Assembly (NCBI GenBank): GCA_017992695.1
Contig: JAGOOC010000006.1
Span: 24,092 to 88,091, forward strand
Direction of reading: 5' to 3'
DNA from: Bacteroides sp.
GTDB taxonomy: Bacteria; Bacteroidota; Bacteroidia; Bacteroidales; Bacteroidaceae
DNA: 64,000 nucleotides
How positions within the stretch are numbered: the stretch's first letter is position 1; each line of letters starts with the position of its first letter. Shown here in pieces: positions 44,479 to 53,534 of the stretch. A program made the position numbers and the translations under genes. The notes under the pieces were generated by a model. It ran no database searches and was not told the origin of the DNA. It saw only the letters and a program-made list of their open reading frames with translations.

Positions 44479-45894
44479 TTAGTTAGTTTTCTGATAAGCA
44501 CGAACATAATCGACTTCATACTGCATTGGAAAAGCATTATTATCGGGAGTTCCTCCATTTGCACCGATTGCCAAATTCAACAGAACATAATGCTTCTGTT
44601 TAAAAGGCCATGTGCCCGGATAATCGGAACCATTGGCTGTTTGCGACTGATAAGTTCGGTTTAGCAAAACATCATCTAAATACAATTCAATTTTTTCCTC
44701 ATCCCAATCCATCCGCCAAACATGGTATTTTTTAGCCCAATCGGGATCGGCATTTGTAAAATTGGTAAAAGGTATTGCTTGAGAATTCCATTTACCCTGC
44801 CAAGGTGTTCCCGATCCCCAGCAAGTATTGGCTAAGATATGTGGTTTACCACCTACAAGATAATATTCGAGTATATCAATTTCTCCCGAAGAAGGCCAAT
44901 CATACCAAATTCCCAATGTCCAGATAGCCGGCCATGCTCCCATTGCTGTAGGGATTTTAGCACGTACCAATAGTCTCCCGTACTTAAATTCAAACTTACC
45001 AGATGTAGTCATCGACGTAGAGGTATATTCCGCATATTGCCTATTTTTTTTCCAATCGCTACTACCAGCCTGATAATTAGGATTAACGACACGCTCTTTT
45101 TTGCCGGTGATCACTAATCTCCCTTCTTTGCATTCAGCATTGTCTCCTTGATACCATTGCAGCTCTTGATTGCGAGCAAAACCTTTCTCAAAGTTCCAAT
45201 ACTTTGTATCTGGCGAACCGGCTCCGTTAAATTCATCACTCCAAACCAATTTCATATCATCTATTTCTAGCTTAGGAGCAGTCGGATCGGGCTTTGTTTC
45301 GTCTAGTTTGGGAAGTTCGATGAAAAGCATTAACGTATTGACTTTATTATTGATACCATAGGCAGTTGGATTGTCAATGGTCAATGGCAAAACAAAGAAA
45401 GCCTTCTCATTTTCATTTCGTATCGGATCTTTTAGTAATTTCTCTGTATAAACTGTTAGTGTTACCGGCTGAGATAGTTTATCACCTTTCGATATAGTCA
45501 TTTTGTTTTCAGACAACTGATAATATTCATCTAAAAGCAAAACAGCATTTTTGTACTTTTCAAATAGACCTCCCATTCCCGATTGAGCGATGGCACGAGC
45601 TAGCGAATCCTGATTGACAACAAGATTTACTGTGGCCGTCATTCCCGCCTGCTTATTCTGATATAAGGAGGTATTCAGCGTAAAAGTCATATTTTCTAAC
45701 TCATTCTCTTTCAGGGTCGTCTTTATATTGCATTCGGCACCGTTCCAAGCGTCTCGTGCTTGAGTCAAACAGAGTAATGATAGGTCTAAATCGCCTTTAT
45801 ATGTGCCATCGTTATCCTTGCAATTTGTAAAAATACCGATAGTGATTGCAGCCATAGTTATAGCTGCAATCCTTTGAATCGAATTCTTTTTCAT
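44479..45894 (-). CDS. Surface GH16 lipoprotein, candidate endo-beta-galactanase
   Basis: The start at 45894 (MKKNSIQRIAAITMA) gives a lipoprotein signal with Cys25; an ATG 21 bp upstream overlaps the preceding gene. Residues 30-200 form an N-terminal domain resembling the DUF1735/BT_3987-like modules of surface lipoproteins. GH16 follows, with KLVWSDEFN, FARNQELQWYQ and GEIDILEYY (Glu338, Glu343). It is a tandem paralogue of the GH16 half of the next gene, sharing many blocks, but lacks a GH43 part. As an anchored endo-acting enzyme it likely makes the first cuts at the cell surface. Confidence 0.88.
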   Translation of the reverse strand: MKKNSIQRIAAITMAAITIGIFTNCKDNDGTYKGDLDLSLLCLTQARDAWNGAECNIKTTLKENELENMTFTLNTSLYQNKQAGMTATVNLVVNQDSLARAIAQSGMGGLFEKYKNAVLLLDEYYQLSENKMTISKGDKLSQPVTLTVYTEKLLKDPIRNENEKAFFVLPLTIDNPTAYGINNKVNTLMLFIELPKLDETKPDPTAPKLEIDDMKLVWSDEFNGAGSPDTKYWNFEKGFARNQELQWYQGDNAECKEGRLVITGKKERVVNPNYQAGSSDWKKNRQYAEYTSTSMTTSGKFEFKYGRLLVRAKIPTAMGAWPAIWTLGIWYDWPSSGEIDILEYYLVGGKPHILANTCWGSGTPWQGKWNSQAIPFTNFTNADPDWAKKYHVWRMDWDEEKIELYLDDVLLNRTYQSQTANGSDYPGTWPFKQKHYVLLNLAIGANGGTPDNNAFPMQYEVDYVRAYQKTN

Positions 45895-45901
45895 ACGTAA
45901 A

Positions 45902-46801
45902 TTATTCTTTTTCATCCGTTTCGGGATTGTGAACTTTTAACACCACATCATACATGGCAAATTCGGCCATATTGAAATACTTTGTATTTCCGCTTGTAGC
46001 CATAACATTGAAGCGAAAATAAGTAAACTTTCTGCCGGCAATTACGTAGGGAGATGTGTATTCGGCACTTGCTGCACTAGGCAAACCAGACAGTGTAGCT
46101 ATTGTTTCCCAAACCTTTCCATCATTACTGATTTGTAATTCGACTACACTTGGACGAGCCGAGGTAGTCCAGCTATCATTACGATTCATATAATAGACTA
46201 AAAAAGTCTCATGCGCTTCTTTAAGATTTACTTGTATCCACTGAGGCATTTCAATTTGAGGAGAGCTCCAACGTGTGTGAAACATAGTACCGCTATTACC
46301 ATCCAACAAGTTTTTGATTGGCCCTTCGGTTGGCTCCTGATTATTCGTGCTCAACTGATCCGCTGTTAAGGGTATTTTCGTTTTACTAACTACCGTAGTC
46401 GTTGTAGGCGCCTTCCCAGACTTCGCTTTGACAAACTTCGCTTCTCCACCTTGGTGAACCGAGTTGAATGTTTGGAAAGAGAAGCTATAATCGCCATAAC
46501 GAGCCCTCGTATTATCAATCAACAGCTGCGTTGTTCCTTTAGAAGCAATCTTATACACCTCCTTTTTCAATAATGGATCAAAATATTTAATTTGCATATA
46601 AGCAAACTCACCTTCGGGAGCAGCCCAGGTCAACCTTATTTGTCCAGGCAATGCTTCCGACTTCACCTTTTCCACTTCAATGGCAGCAGGAATTTCTGAA
46701 CTACCCGTATACTCAAATGGCTCAAGTCTATCATCGCAACCCATAGTCAGTGCTACAACTAACAATGTTGCTATTGTATGTTTCAATTTCATCGTTTTCA
46801 T
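45902..46801 (-). CDS. Surface glycan-binding lipoprotein with discoidin-like (F5/8 type C) domain
   Basis: The start at 46801 gives a lipoprotein signal (ATLLVVALTMGC). The 299-residue protein has an N-terminal fibronectin-III-like part (PGQIRLTWAAPEGEFAYMQIKY) and a C-terminal F5/8-type-C-like beta-sandwich (QWIQVNLKEAHETFLVYYMNR, VELQISNDGKVWETI). No catalytic motif is seen. It follows the second SusD and precedes the GH16 genes, the usual place for a SusE/F-like binding protein. It probably holds the galactan chain near the GH16 enzyme. An ATG at 46792 is an alternative start. Confidence 0.82.
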   Translation of the reverse strand: MKTMKLKHTIATLLVVALTMGCDDRLEPFEYTGSSEIPAAIEVEKVKSEALPGQIRLTWAAPEGEFAYMQIKYFDPLLKKEVYKIASKGTTQLLIDNTRARYGDYSFSFQTFNSVHQGGEAKFVKAKSGKAPTTTTVVSKTKIPLTADQLSTNNQEPTEGPIKNLLDGNSGTMFHTRWSSPQIEMPQWIQVNLKEAHETFLVYYMNRNDSWTTSARPSVVELQISNDGKVWETIATLSGLPSAASAEYTSPYVIAGRKFTYFRFNVMATSGNTKYFNMAEFAMYDVVLKVHNPETDEKE

Positions 46802-46827
46802 CTTTAAATTGATTAAACAGTCACTAA

Positions 46828-48525
46828 TTATTTCCAACCTTGATTCTGAGACAAATTCGGGTTCTTGCGGATTTCCGAATCCGGAATCGGGTAGAAATAC
46901 ATTCTATCATCCCAAGTTAGTTTTTTGATTACCCGCTTGTACGAAAATGTACCATCCACGTTCTTTGTAATTTCCATGCGAGTAATACTTTTCATCTTTT
47001 CTCCATCCTTCCAACGACGAATATCCCAGAAGCGATGCCCTTCAAAAGCCAATTCGACCATACGCTCACGTTGATATTTTGTCCAGAAATCAACATTTGA
47101 CATACCTATAGGAAATCCAGGCATCTTTACATCCGAACGGTTGCGTATTACATTGACTGCCTCGCGAGCAGACAAAGTGAAATCTTCACTAGTGGCATCG
47201 CCCGATCCTAATGTACGAAATACAGCTTCTGCATAATTCAAATAAAACTCACCCAAACGGAACGTTATCCAAGAGTGACGTTTTCCTCCACTGCTATTGG
47301 AAGCACTAATATCAATCGTTGTATCTAAATACTTTTTCAAATAATAGCCGGTTGGAGTTCCATAAGCTACCGGTTGTCCGTTTCTTCCCCCAATATAAGT
47401 TTCCAGCAAGTTAGGATTTGTGCTAGGCCATTTTTCTCCATTAATGGCAACAGTCATACCAAACCGAGGATCACGGTTAGCATAGGGTTTGTTTTCATCA
47501 TAACCGCTGTCCTTTTCATTCCAAGCTTTACCGGTTACTTTCATTTCATAGGCGTCGACCAATGTTTGTGTAGGACAATTGCCCGAAGATCCATTCTCCA
47601 TTCCTACCGGGAAGTTATATATTTCAGGAGTGTTCGTATCTCCTATACGGCGTGCAAAAATTATTTCGGTAGCTTTGTAATTATTTGGTCCCCACAAATC
47701 AGAGTACTTTGCTAATGTGATATTGTTCTTAGCGCAATAATCAATAACGTCTTTACTTGCTTTAGCGGCTTTCTTCCATAACTCCATATCGCCAGTTTCG
47801 TTAAACAATGGGCTTGCCTGATAGAATAAGGCTCTCGCTTTTAATGCCAATGCCGTACCACGATTTACGCGACCTGTTTCGGGATTGGTTGTACCACCCG
47901 CAGCATCGTCTTCCAATCCATAATAAGTTACCGGAAGTTTATCCTTCACTGCTTCACATTCACTTACAATAAATTCGAAAATAGTTTTTGCCGATGTGCG
48001 AGTCATCGAATTAGCTTCAACATCAGTGAGTACCTGCATGGTAAAAGGCACATCACCATAGGCCCGAACCAGCAAGAAGTAATAATAAGCGCGTAGCAAT
48101 CGAACTTCGTATTGGTAGCGATTAAAACGGGACATCTGTGCTTTATAGTCTTTATCATAACGCTGATCATAAAAATCCAGATTTGGACATTCGGCTAGGT
48201 AGTAATTGGCAGCACGAATAGCCGAATAATAGCCCCATTGTGACTTCGGATTTAATGCATTCCAATTTCCATTGGTATAATCGAGTATATTCGAATATGT
48301 AATAGCCATTTCCGATTCGTCCGTAGCGGAACTCATAGAAGCAAATCCCGGTAAGTCAGAATCAAGAGAACTGTATACATTTGTTACAAATGCACCGGTA
48401 CGAGTGAAGTCGGAAAACACATAACCTTTATCATAAACCGTATATTCATGATAGTCCATTTGCTCGGTACATGCAGACAGTACTGTCATGCAAGTTAAGC
48501 CTAAGAATATATATTTTAATTTCAT
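46828..48525 (-). CDS. SusD-like lipoprotein (second pair of PUL D)
   Basis: The start at 48525 (MKLKYIFLGLTCMTVLSAC, Cys19) is preferred over a TTG further upstream. The 565-residue protein has helical repeats (RYQYEVRLLRAYYYFLLVRAYGDVPF) and the SusD C-terminal block RERMVELAFEGHRFWDIRRW. It pairs with the SusC at 48561, 36 bp upstream. Its binding target is inferred from the locus to be a galactan-derived oligosaccharide. Confidence 0.94.
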   Translation of the reverse strand: MKLKYIFLGLTCMTVLSACTEQMDYHEYTVYDKGYVFSDFTRTGAFVTNVYSSLDSDLPGFASMSSATDESEMAITYSNILDYTNGNWNALNPKSQWGYYSAIRAANYYLAECPNLDFYDQRYDKDYKAQMSRFNRYQYEVRLLRAYYYFLLVRAYGDVPFTMQVLTDVEANSMTRTSAKTIFEFIVSECEAVKDKLPVTYYGLEDDAAGGTTNPETGRVNRGTALALKARALFYQASPLFNETGDMELWKKAAKASKDVIDYCAKNNITLAKYSDLWGPNNYKATEIIFARRIGDTNTPEIYNFPVGMENGSSGNCPTQTLVDAYEMKVTGKAWNEKDSGYDENKPYANRDPRFGMTVAINGEKWPSTNPNLLETYIGGRNGQPVAYGTPTGYYLKKYLDTTIDISASNSSGGKRHSWITFRLGEFYLNYAEAVFRTLGSGDATSEDFTLSAREAVNVIRNRSDVKMPGFPIGMSNVDFWTKYQRERMVELAFEGHRFWDIRRWKDGEKMKSITRMEITKNVDGTFSYKRVIKKLTWDDRMYFYPIPDSEIRKNPNLSQNQGWK

Positions 48526-48560
48526 ATTTTTACTTTTTTGCAATTAATATAAAGTCGTTA

Positions 48561-51500
48561 TTAGAAGCCAACAGCTAAGCCCACATGAACCGAACGGGTA
48601 GCAGGATAGGCAATTCCCATCGCTTCGGGATCTGTTAGATTAATACCATCGAAACAAAGCAAATCAACTCCTCTTACGTAGAACTTAGCATTTCCCATTC
48701 GAATCTTTTGTAAGAAAGAAGATGGAAGTTTATAATAAACTTCGCAATTGCGCATTTTCAAGAAAGAACGATCGGTCAACCAAACAGAGCTATTCCTCAA
48801 GTTATTATCCATTGATTCGGTTGTTAAACGTGGAAAGCGAGCATTAGGTGTTTCCGGTGTCCACCGATTCGCATAATAATAATCTGAGATAGTTACATCT
48901 CCTACCAGCGGACGATACAAGCTGGGCGTATTTAAGTAAGCAGTGTAGTTACCAACACCCTGAAGCAAAGCATTAAATCCTAAACCTTTCCACTCAAAAC
49001 CTAAATTAAATGAGTAATAGATTTCCGGACAAACCGAATTGTATCCCATAGCAACAAAGTCATTATCATTAATCACTCCATCGTTATTTATGTCTTTATA
49101 CTTAATATCGCCAGGCTTAACAGGGCCAAACTGCTGTGCAGGGCTATTGTTGATATCAGCTTGATCTATAAAAAATCCTTCTGCTTGCAGACCAAATATC
49201 TGATTTAATGATTGACCTGTACCATACAAGTAATCATATGCTTTGGGTTCTTCAAGCATTTCAATAACCTTACTTCTGGTAAATGTAAACTTACCACCTA
49301 AGTTGATTCGGATGTTATTGATTGAGCGGGTATAGTCCAAACCGATTTCAGTACCCCAACTATCTACTATTCCGGCATTGGCATAGGGACTTGATGCTCC
49401 CAGTATAGCCGAATTCTGTCCACCCGTATTGACCCAGATATCCGATCGTCTTTCGTAATAACCATCAAGAGTAAGCGTCAAGCCCTTCCATAAAACCGCA
49501 TCCAACCCCCCATTGTACTTATAAGCTTTCTCTGTAGTGCCGTTCAATGAAGGCAATCGACCTTCGGCCCAACTACCACCATTGTTGAAGTTATCTTGAA
49601 TAGGATAACCGTTACCACCTGCTACAGTCTCATTCCAGTAGCCATTATACGGGATATTTGCCGTATTCAACACACCAGCCGAAGCACGCAGCTTTAAAAA
49701 ATCAATTACACCTTGATTTTTCATAAAACCTTCGTTCGATATCACCCATGACAAACCGACTGTGGGAGACACATGCCATTTGCTACCGGTTGCTAGCACA
49801 TTGGCTGCCGAAGCCATCAGAGTAAAATCAGCAAAATAACGATTAGCAAAACCATAGTGTGTATACCAAGCTGCATTTTGTTGATAAAAGGTATTATTTA
49901 CTCCTTTGGCATTGTCGTATTTATAGCTGTACATTAACATTGTATATAGGTTGTGTGCGCCTAACTGACGTTGGTAATCCACATTGGTCTGAAAATTAAA
50001 TGATCGGTGTTGCCAGTCCAACTTGCTGTCACCACTCATTTCGCTATCTGTACCACCTGTATAAGAGCTAAACTCTGTTGGTACACCATTCACCCAGCTC
50101 GTAACTGTTTTGCTACCATATCTATACCCTTTTGTATGGTTCTCCCAATAGGAAGCAATATTATCATATCCCATACGAGCCGATGCCCCTAATCCGGGCG
50201 TAATAGCCGATAAGTCCTGGCGTAAGCTCATATCGGCATACAGCGAACGAGTATGTCCTTTCGTATAAGCACGCGCTTGTGTCAACGCCACCGGATTAGA
50301 ATACCCATTCCATGTTGCATTTCCTCCCCACAGACCCTCTTCAGTTTTAATAGGAAATGCAGCGGACGGAAGTCTATAAAGTTTACCTATCAGATCATCC
50401 GATCCCAACCCGGGACGACTAAATTCATTCAAAACACCCATGATATTAGCTTGCATCTTTGTTTTCGGAGTCAAATCAATATCCAGATTGGTACGAAAGT
50501 TGGCTTTAGAGAATTTTTCCTGCATAGAATAACCTTCATTCGAATTAGCATTCGCAATGAAACCTTTATCATTTTGCAGATTCATCATCGTATAATAGCG
50601 CATTTTTGTACTACCGCCGCGAAAGCTCAGTGTAGCCATATCAGATGCACCTTGATCACGAAACGTCTCTTCCCACCAATCTACATTGGGACACAAATAA
50701 GGAAATTTACCACTTTTAAAGGCATCCAGCTGCAAAGCCGAGTAACGTGCCGATTTACCATCGTTGCTCAACGCTTCGTTCATCGCGTTCGCATAGGTAT
50801 AAGCATCGGCCATTTGAGGTTTTCGCCCCTGCCAATTAAAAGCATGATCATACGTAAAACTAATATCTCTCGACTTATATTTACCACGTTTGGTTACGAT
50901 GTTCACCACTCCGTTTACTCCTTTGTAACCATAAAGCGCTAAAGCAGCTGCATCACGAAGCACACTAACCGATTCCACTTCATCTGGCGTAATGTAATTG
51001 AGAACGTTATAGTTATTATCTCGCTCCAACCCATCAACAACTACCAAAATTCCATTTCCACTTAATGATTTCATACCACGGATGGACATAGAAGGCAACT
51101 GATCCCATGTAGGACCTGTCTTTTGCAATGTCGTTAGACCAAGCACATTGCCATACAATGAATTACCAATGGTAAAAGCCGAACGATTATTGATATCATC
51201 AGCGTATACAGTAGATACGGCACCTGTTGATTCGGCATTCGTTTGTTGCAAGCCAAAGCCATAGTTCACCTTTTCAGTGGCAAAATCCATTACAATAGTC
51301 ATGGGTTTACCCGGATGAGCTATTACTTTCTTCACAGCATCGTTCGATGTGTGAATCTCTAATACATTATTCTTATCACCCATGATTTCAAAACGACCAT
51401 CTTTATCGCTAGCTACTCTCGTCAAAGGGTTGTTTTCAATTAAGACCAATGCGCCCGAAACCGGATTTCCAAATTTGTCAAGTACTTTACCTGTAATATT

Positions 51501-51575
51501 TCCATCATCTTGCGCCCAAGTATGTAAACTTACACAAGTAAGCATTGTTAAAGCTATTATTTTATATTTTTTCAT
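48561..51575 (-). CDS. Divergent SusC-like TonB-dependent transporter (second pair of PUL D)
   Basis: The 1004-residue protein has a signal peptide ending HTWAQ, a carboxypeptidase-regulatory-like domain (NITGKVLDKFGNPVSGALV), a plug (SIRGMKSLSGNGILVVVDGLERD, LRDAAALALYGYKGVNGVVNIVTKRG) and a barrel ending VHVGLAVGF. Like the second SusC of PUL A it lacks a VVVVGYG segment between the N-terminal domain and plug. It is shorter than the other three SusC proteins. It imports oligosaccharides together with the SusD at 46828. Confidence 0.94.
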   Translation of the reverse strand: MKKYKIIALTMLTCVSLHTWAQDDGNITGKVLDKFGNPVSGALVLIENNPLTRVASDKDGRFEIMGDKNNVLEIHTSNDAVKKVIAHPGKPMTIVMDFATEKVNYGFGLQQTNAESTGAVSTVYADDINNRSAFTIGNSLYGNVLGLTTLQKTGPTWDQLPSMSIRGMKSLSGNGILVVVDGLERDNNYNVLNYITPDEVESVSVLRDAAALALYGYKGVNGVVNIVTKRGKYKSRDISFTYDHAFNWQGRKPQMADAYTYANAMNEALSNDGKSARYSALQLDAFKSGKFPYLCPNVDWWEETFRDQGASDMATLSFRGGSTKMRYYTMMNLQNDKGFIANANSNEGYSMQEKFSKANFRTNLDIDLTPKTKMQANIMGVLNEFSRPGLGSDDLIGKLYRLPSAAFPIKTEEGLWGGNATWNGYSNPVALTQARAYTKGHTRSLYADMSLRQDLSAITPGLGASARMGYDNIASYWENHTKGYRYGSKTVTSWVNGVPTEFSSYTGGTDSEMSGDSKLDWQHRSFNFQTNVDYQRQLGAHNLYTMLMYSYKYDNAKGVNNTFYQQNAAWYTHYGFANRYFADFTLMASAANVLATGSKWHVSPTVGLSWVISNEGFMKNQGVIDFLKLRASAGVLNTANIPYNGYWNETVAGGNGYPIQDNFNNGGSWAEGRLPSLNGTTEKAYKYNGGLDAVLWKGLTLTLDGYYERRSDIWVNTGGQNSAILGASSPYANAGIVDSWGTEIGLDYTRSINNIRINLGGKFTFTRSKVIEMLEEPKAYDYLYGTGQSLNQIFGLQAEGFFIDQADINNSPAQQFGPVKPGDIKYKDINNDGVINDNDFVAMGYNSVCPEIYYSFNLGFEWKGLGFNALLQGVGNYTAYLNTPSLYRPLVGDVTISDYYYANRWTPETPNARFPRLTTESMDNNLRNSSVWLTDRSFLKMRNCEVYYKLPSSFLQKIRMGNAKFYVRGVDLLCFDGINLTDPEAMGIAYPATRSVHVGLAVGF

Positions 51576-51611
51576 ATCTTTCTTCGTTTTTAATAGTCTA
51601 TGATCATGCTA

Positions 51612-53522
51612 TTATTTCCATCCCGGATTTTGAGTCAATCCATAATGTTTATTAACCTCAGAAGGTGGAAATGCAGACAAATACCACTTCGGGCTAAAGT
51701 TGGTCCACCAAGAACGAGCCGTATTTGATAAAGCAAATTCCTCATAAACAAACTTAGATGGTTTTTGCGGAAATTGAGCCGAGTTACCTGTACTGCCCGA
51801 CCAAGGTACATTGCCACCACCATCGTTACGATAGATTTTTAATCCATGCAATGGCTTCTTAAATAAGTCGGCACGCTTGTTGCGAGTCATATCAAACAGA
51901 CGTACATCTTCCAATCCCAACTCGCAAGCACGTTCACGAAGGATTTCTTCCATCAGTGCATCGGCATTGCTTGTTAATAATTTCGATGGATTGCATTCAG
52001 CCAAACCTTTCAAACCAACACGCTCACGAACAATATCGATTTGATCGATAGCTCCTTGCAAGTTATTATTTGCTTTCACCAATGCTTCCGCATAGATTAG
52101 GTATATTTCAGCAAGACGCAGATAAGGCCATTCCAAATAGTTTCCGGCCAAACTTCCATTTCCTTCTTTATAAAACTTATAGAGACCAAAACCGGTAGCA
52201 TAAGAACCTGTCTCTTTTTCGGTACTATTCACATTATCACGTCCACCTAGCCATAGTTCGGCAGCATGATCTCCAAAGGCAGCTCCATTCACCAACATGG
52301 TTTCGTACAAACGTGGATCGCGAACCGGCTTCTTATTATCGTTATCAGTAAAGAACGGATTAGAGGCTACAGCAGCATTGCTCCAGCTAAAGGGTGAACC
52401 ATCGGCCAATGGGAACATTTCCATATACTCCTTTGTTGGAGTATAACCACCAAAACCAACCCATTCGCCCCAATAATACCACCAATCCCAGTTATACTTG
52501 CCAATAATACGAGTAGATATCAAAAGTTCTGTATTGTCTTGACGAATAAAATAAGCAGTATTATAAGCCGTACGATAATCCTGACTCGTAGTTCCGGTAG
52601 CTTGAACCAATGCATAATGTCCGTTTAGGTTCAACTCTCTAAAAAAAGCTTCGCAAGCTTGCAGACATTCGGTCCACAACTCGGGTTTATAAGCTCCATA
52701 CCACACTTGATGACTGGTAACAGCCTCTTGTGGCTCTTCAGTACAATAGGGTTCATTGTCGTTGAATAGCGGACTAGCTGCAAATAGCAGTATTTTACAT
52801 TTCAATCCCATAGCAGCTGCTTTGGTGAAGCGTCCTTGCCAGTTGGCTTCCTCTTCTCCCAAATCCCAAGGAAGTGTATTTGCTGCTTCATCTAACAAAT
52901 TAGTCATAAACTTAACAGTAGCATCTACCGTTGCACGAGGAAGGTCATAATTGCCTTCTACTTCATACGATTGTGTCAACAAAGGCAAGCCACCATAATG
53001 GCGAAATAGATCAAAATAGCGTGAAGCGATAATTACTTTAGCCTCTGCAGCCAAACGATTTTTCTCAGCTTCTTCCATATCGGGCACACGATTCACGTTT
53101 TCAATAAATATCCATGAGGCACGTATGGCTTGCCAACAATTTTCTTTGGTATATCCAAAACGGGTATCGTCTGCCCCATCCTCGTCACTTGCTTTATAAG
53201 AGCCCGAGTAGTATTTACGATTGATTCCGTCCCATGAATTATGACTGTGCCAGCAATCAGACATCACCTCGAACATACCGGTATTCATCTTGCCATCGAC
53301 TTGATTCCAATTGGTTGCCAGTCCATAATAAAGCTTACTATATGTATTCCACAGAAAGGCACGTGCATATTCTGCTTTTCCAAAAATCGTATCTTGCGTA
53401 GTAGCTACACCTGGAGCTTTTTCCAGGAAGCTATCACCAAATCTTATTTGATCGACACAGGATGTACTGATCACAGTAATCCCGATAAATATCGCAATAA
53501 ACCATTTACTAAAATGTTTCAT
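51612..53522 (-). CDS. SusD-like lipoprotein (first pair of PUL D)
   Basis: The 636-residue protein has a lipobox ending at Cys22 (TVISTSC), a SusD opening region (FLEKAPGVATTQDTIF), a helical stretch (RLAAEAKVIIASRYFDLFRHYGGLPL) and the C-terminal block RERACELGLEDVRLFDMTRNKR. It partners the SusC at 53535, 12 bp upstream. It is longer than the other SusD proteins here, with an aromatic-rich stretch (YNWDWWYYWGEWVGFGG) that may contribute to glycan binding. Confidence 0.94.
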   Translation of the reverse strand: MKHFSKWFIAIFIGITVISTSCVDQIRFGDSFLEKAPGVATTQDTIFGKAEYARAFLWNTYSKLYYGLATNWNQVDGKMNTGMFEVMSDCWHSHNSWDGINRKYYSGSYKASDEDGADDTRFGYTKENCWQAIRASWIFIENVNRVPDMEEAEKNRLAAEAKVIIASRYFDLFRHYGGLPLLTQSYEVEGNYDLPRATVDATVKFMTNLLDEAANTLPWDLGEEEANWQGRFTKAAAMGLKCKILLFAASPLFNDNEPYCTEEPQEAVTSHQVWYGAYKPELWTECLQACEAFFRELNLNGHYALVQATGTTSQDYRTAYNTAYFIRQDNTELLISTRIIGKYNWDWWYYWGEWVGFGGYTPTKEYMEMFPLADGSPFSWSNAAVASNPFFTDNDNKKPVRDPRLYETMLVNGAAFGDHAAELWLGGRDNVNSTEKETGSYATGFGLYKFYKEGNGSLAGNYLEWPYLRLAEIYLIYAEALVKANNNLQGAIDQIDIVRERVGLKGLAECNPSKLLTSNADALMEEILRERACELGLEDVRLFDMTRNKRADLFKKPLHGLKIYRNDGGGNVPWSGSTGNSAQFPQKPSKFVYEEFALSNTARSWWTNFSPKWYLSAFPPSEVNKHYGLTQNPGWK

Positions 53523-53534
53523 ATTTCTAAAGTA

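Noticed and set aside
42548-45894. PUL D as a beta-1,3-glucan (laminarin) locus because of its GH16 genes
   Set aside because: GH16 alone would allow it, but the GH43_24-like half, GH35, DUF2264 and lyase-GH105 fusion have no role on laminarin, and no GH3 or GH149-type partner is present.
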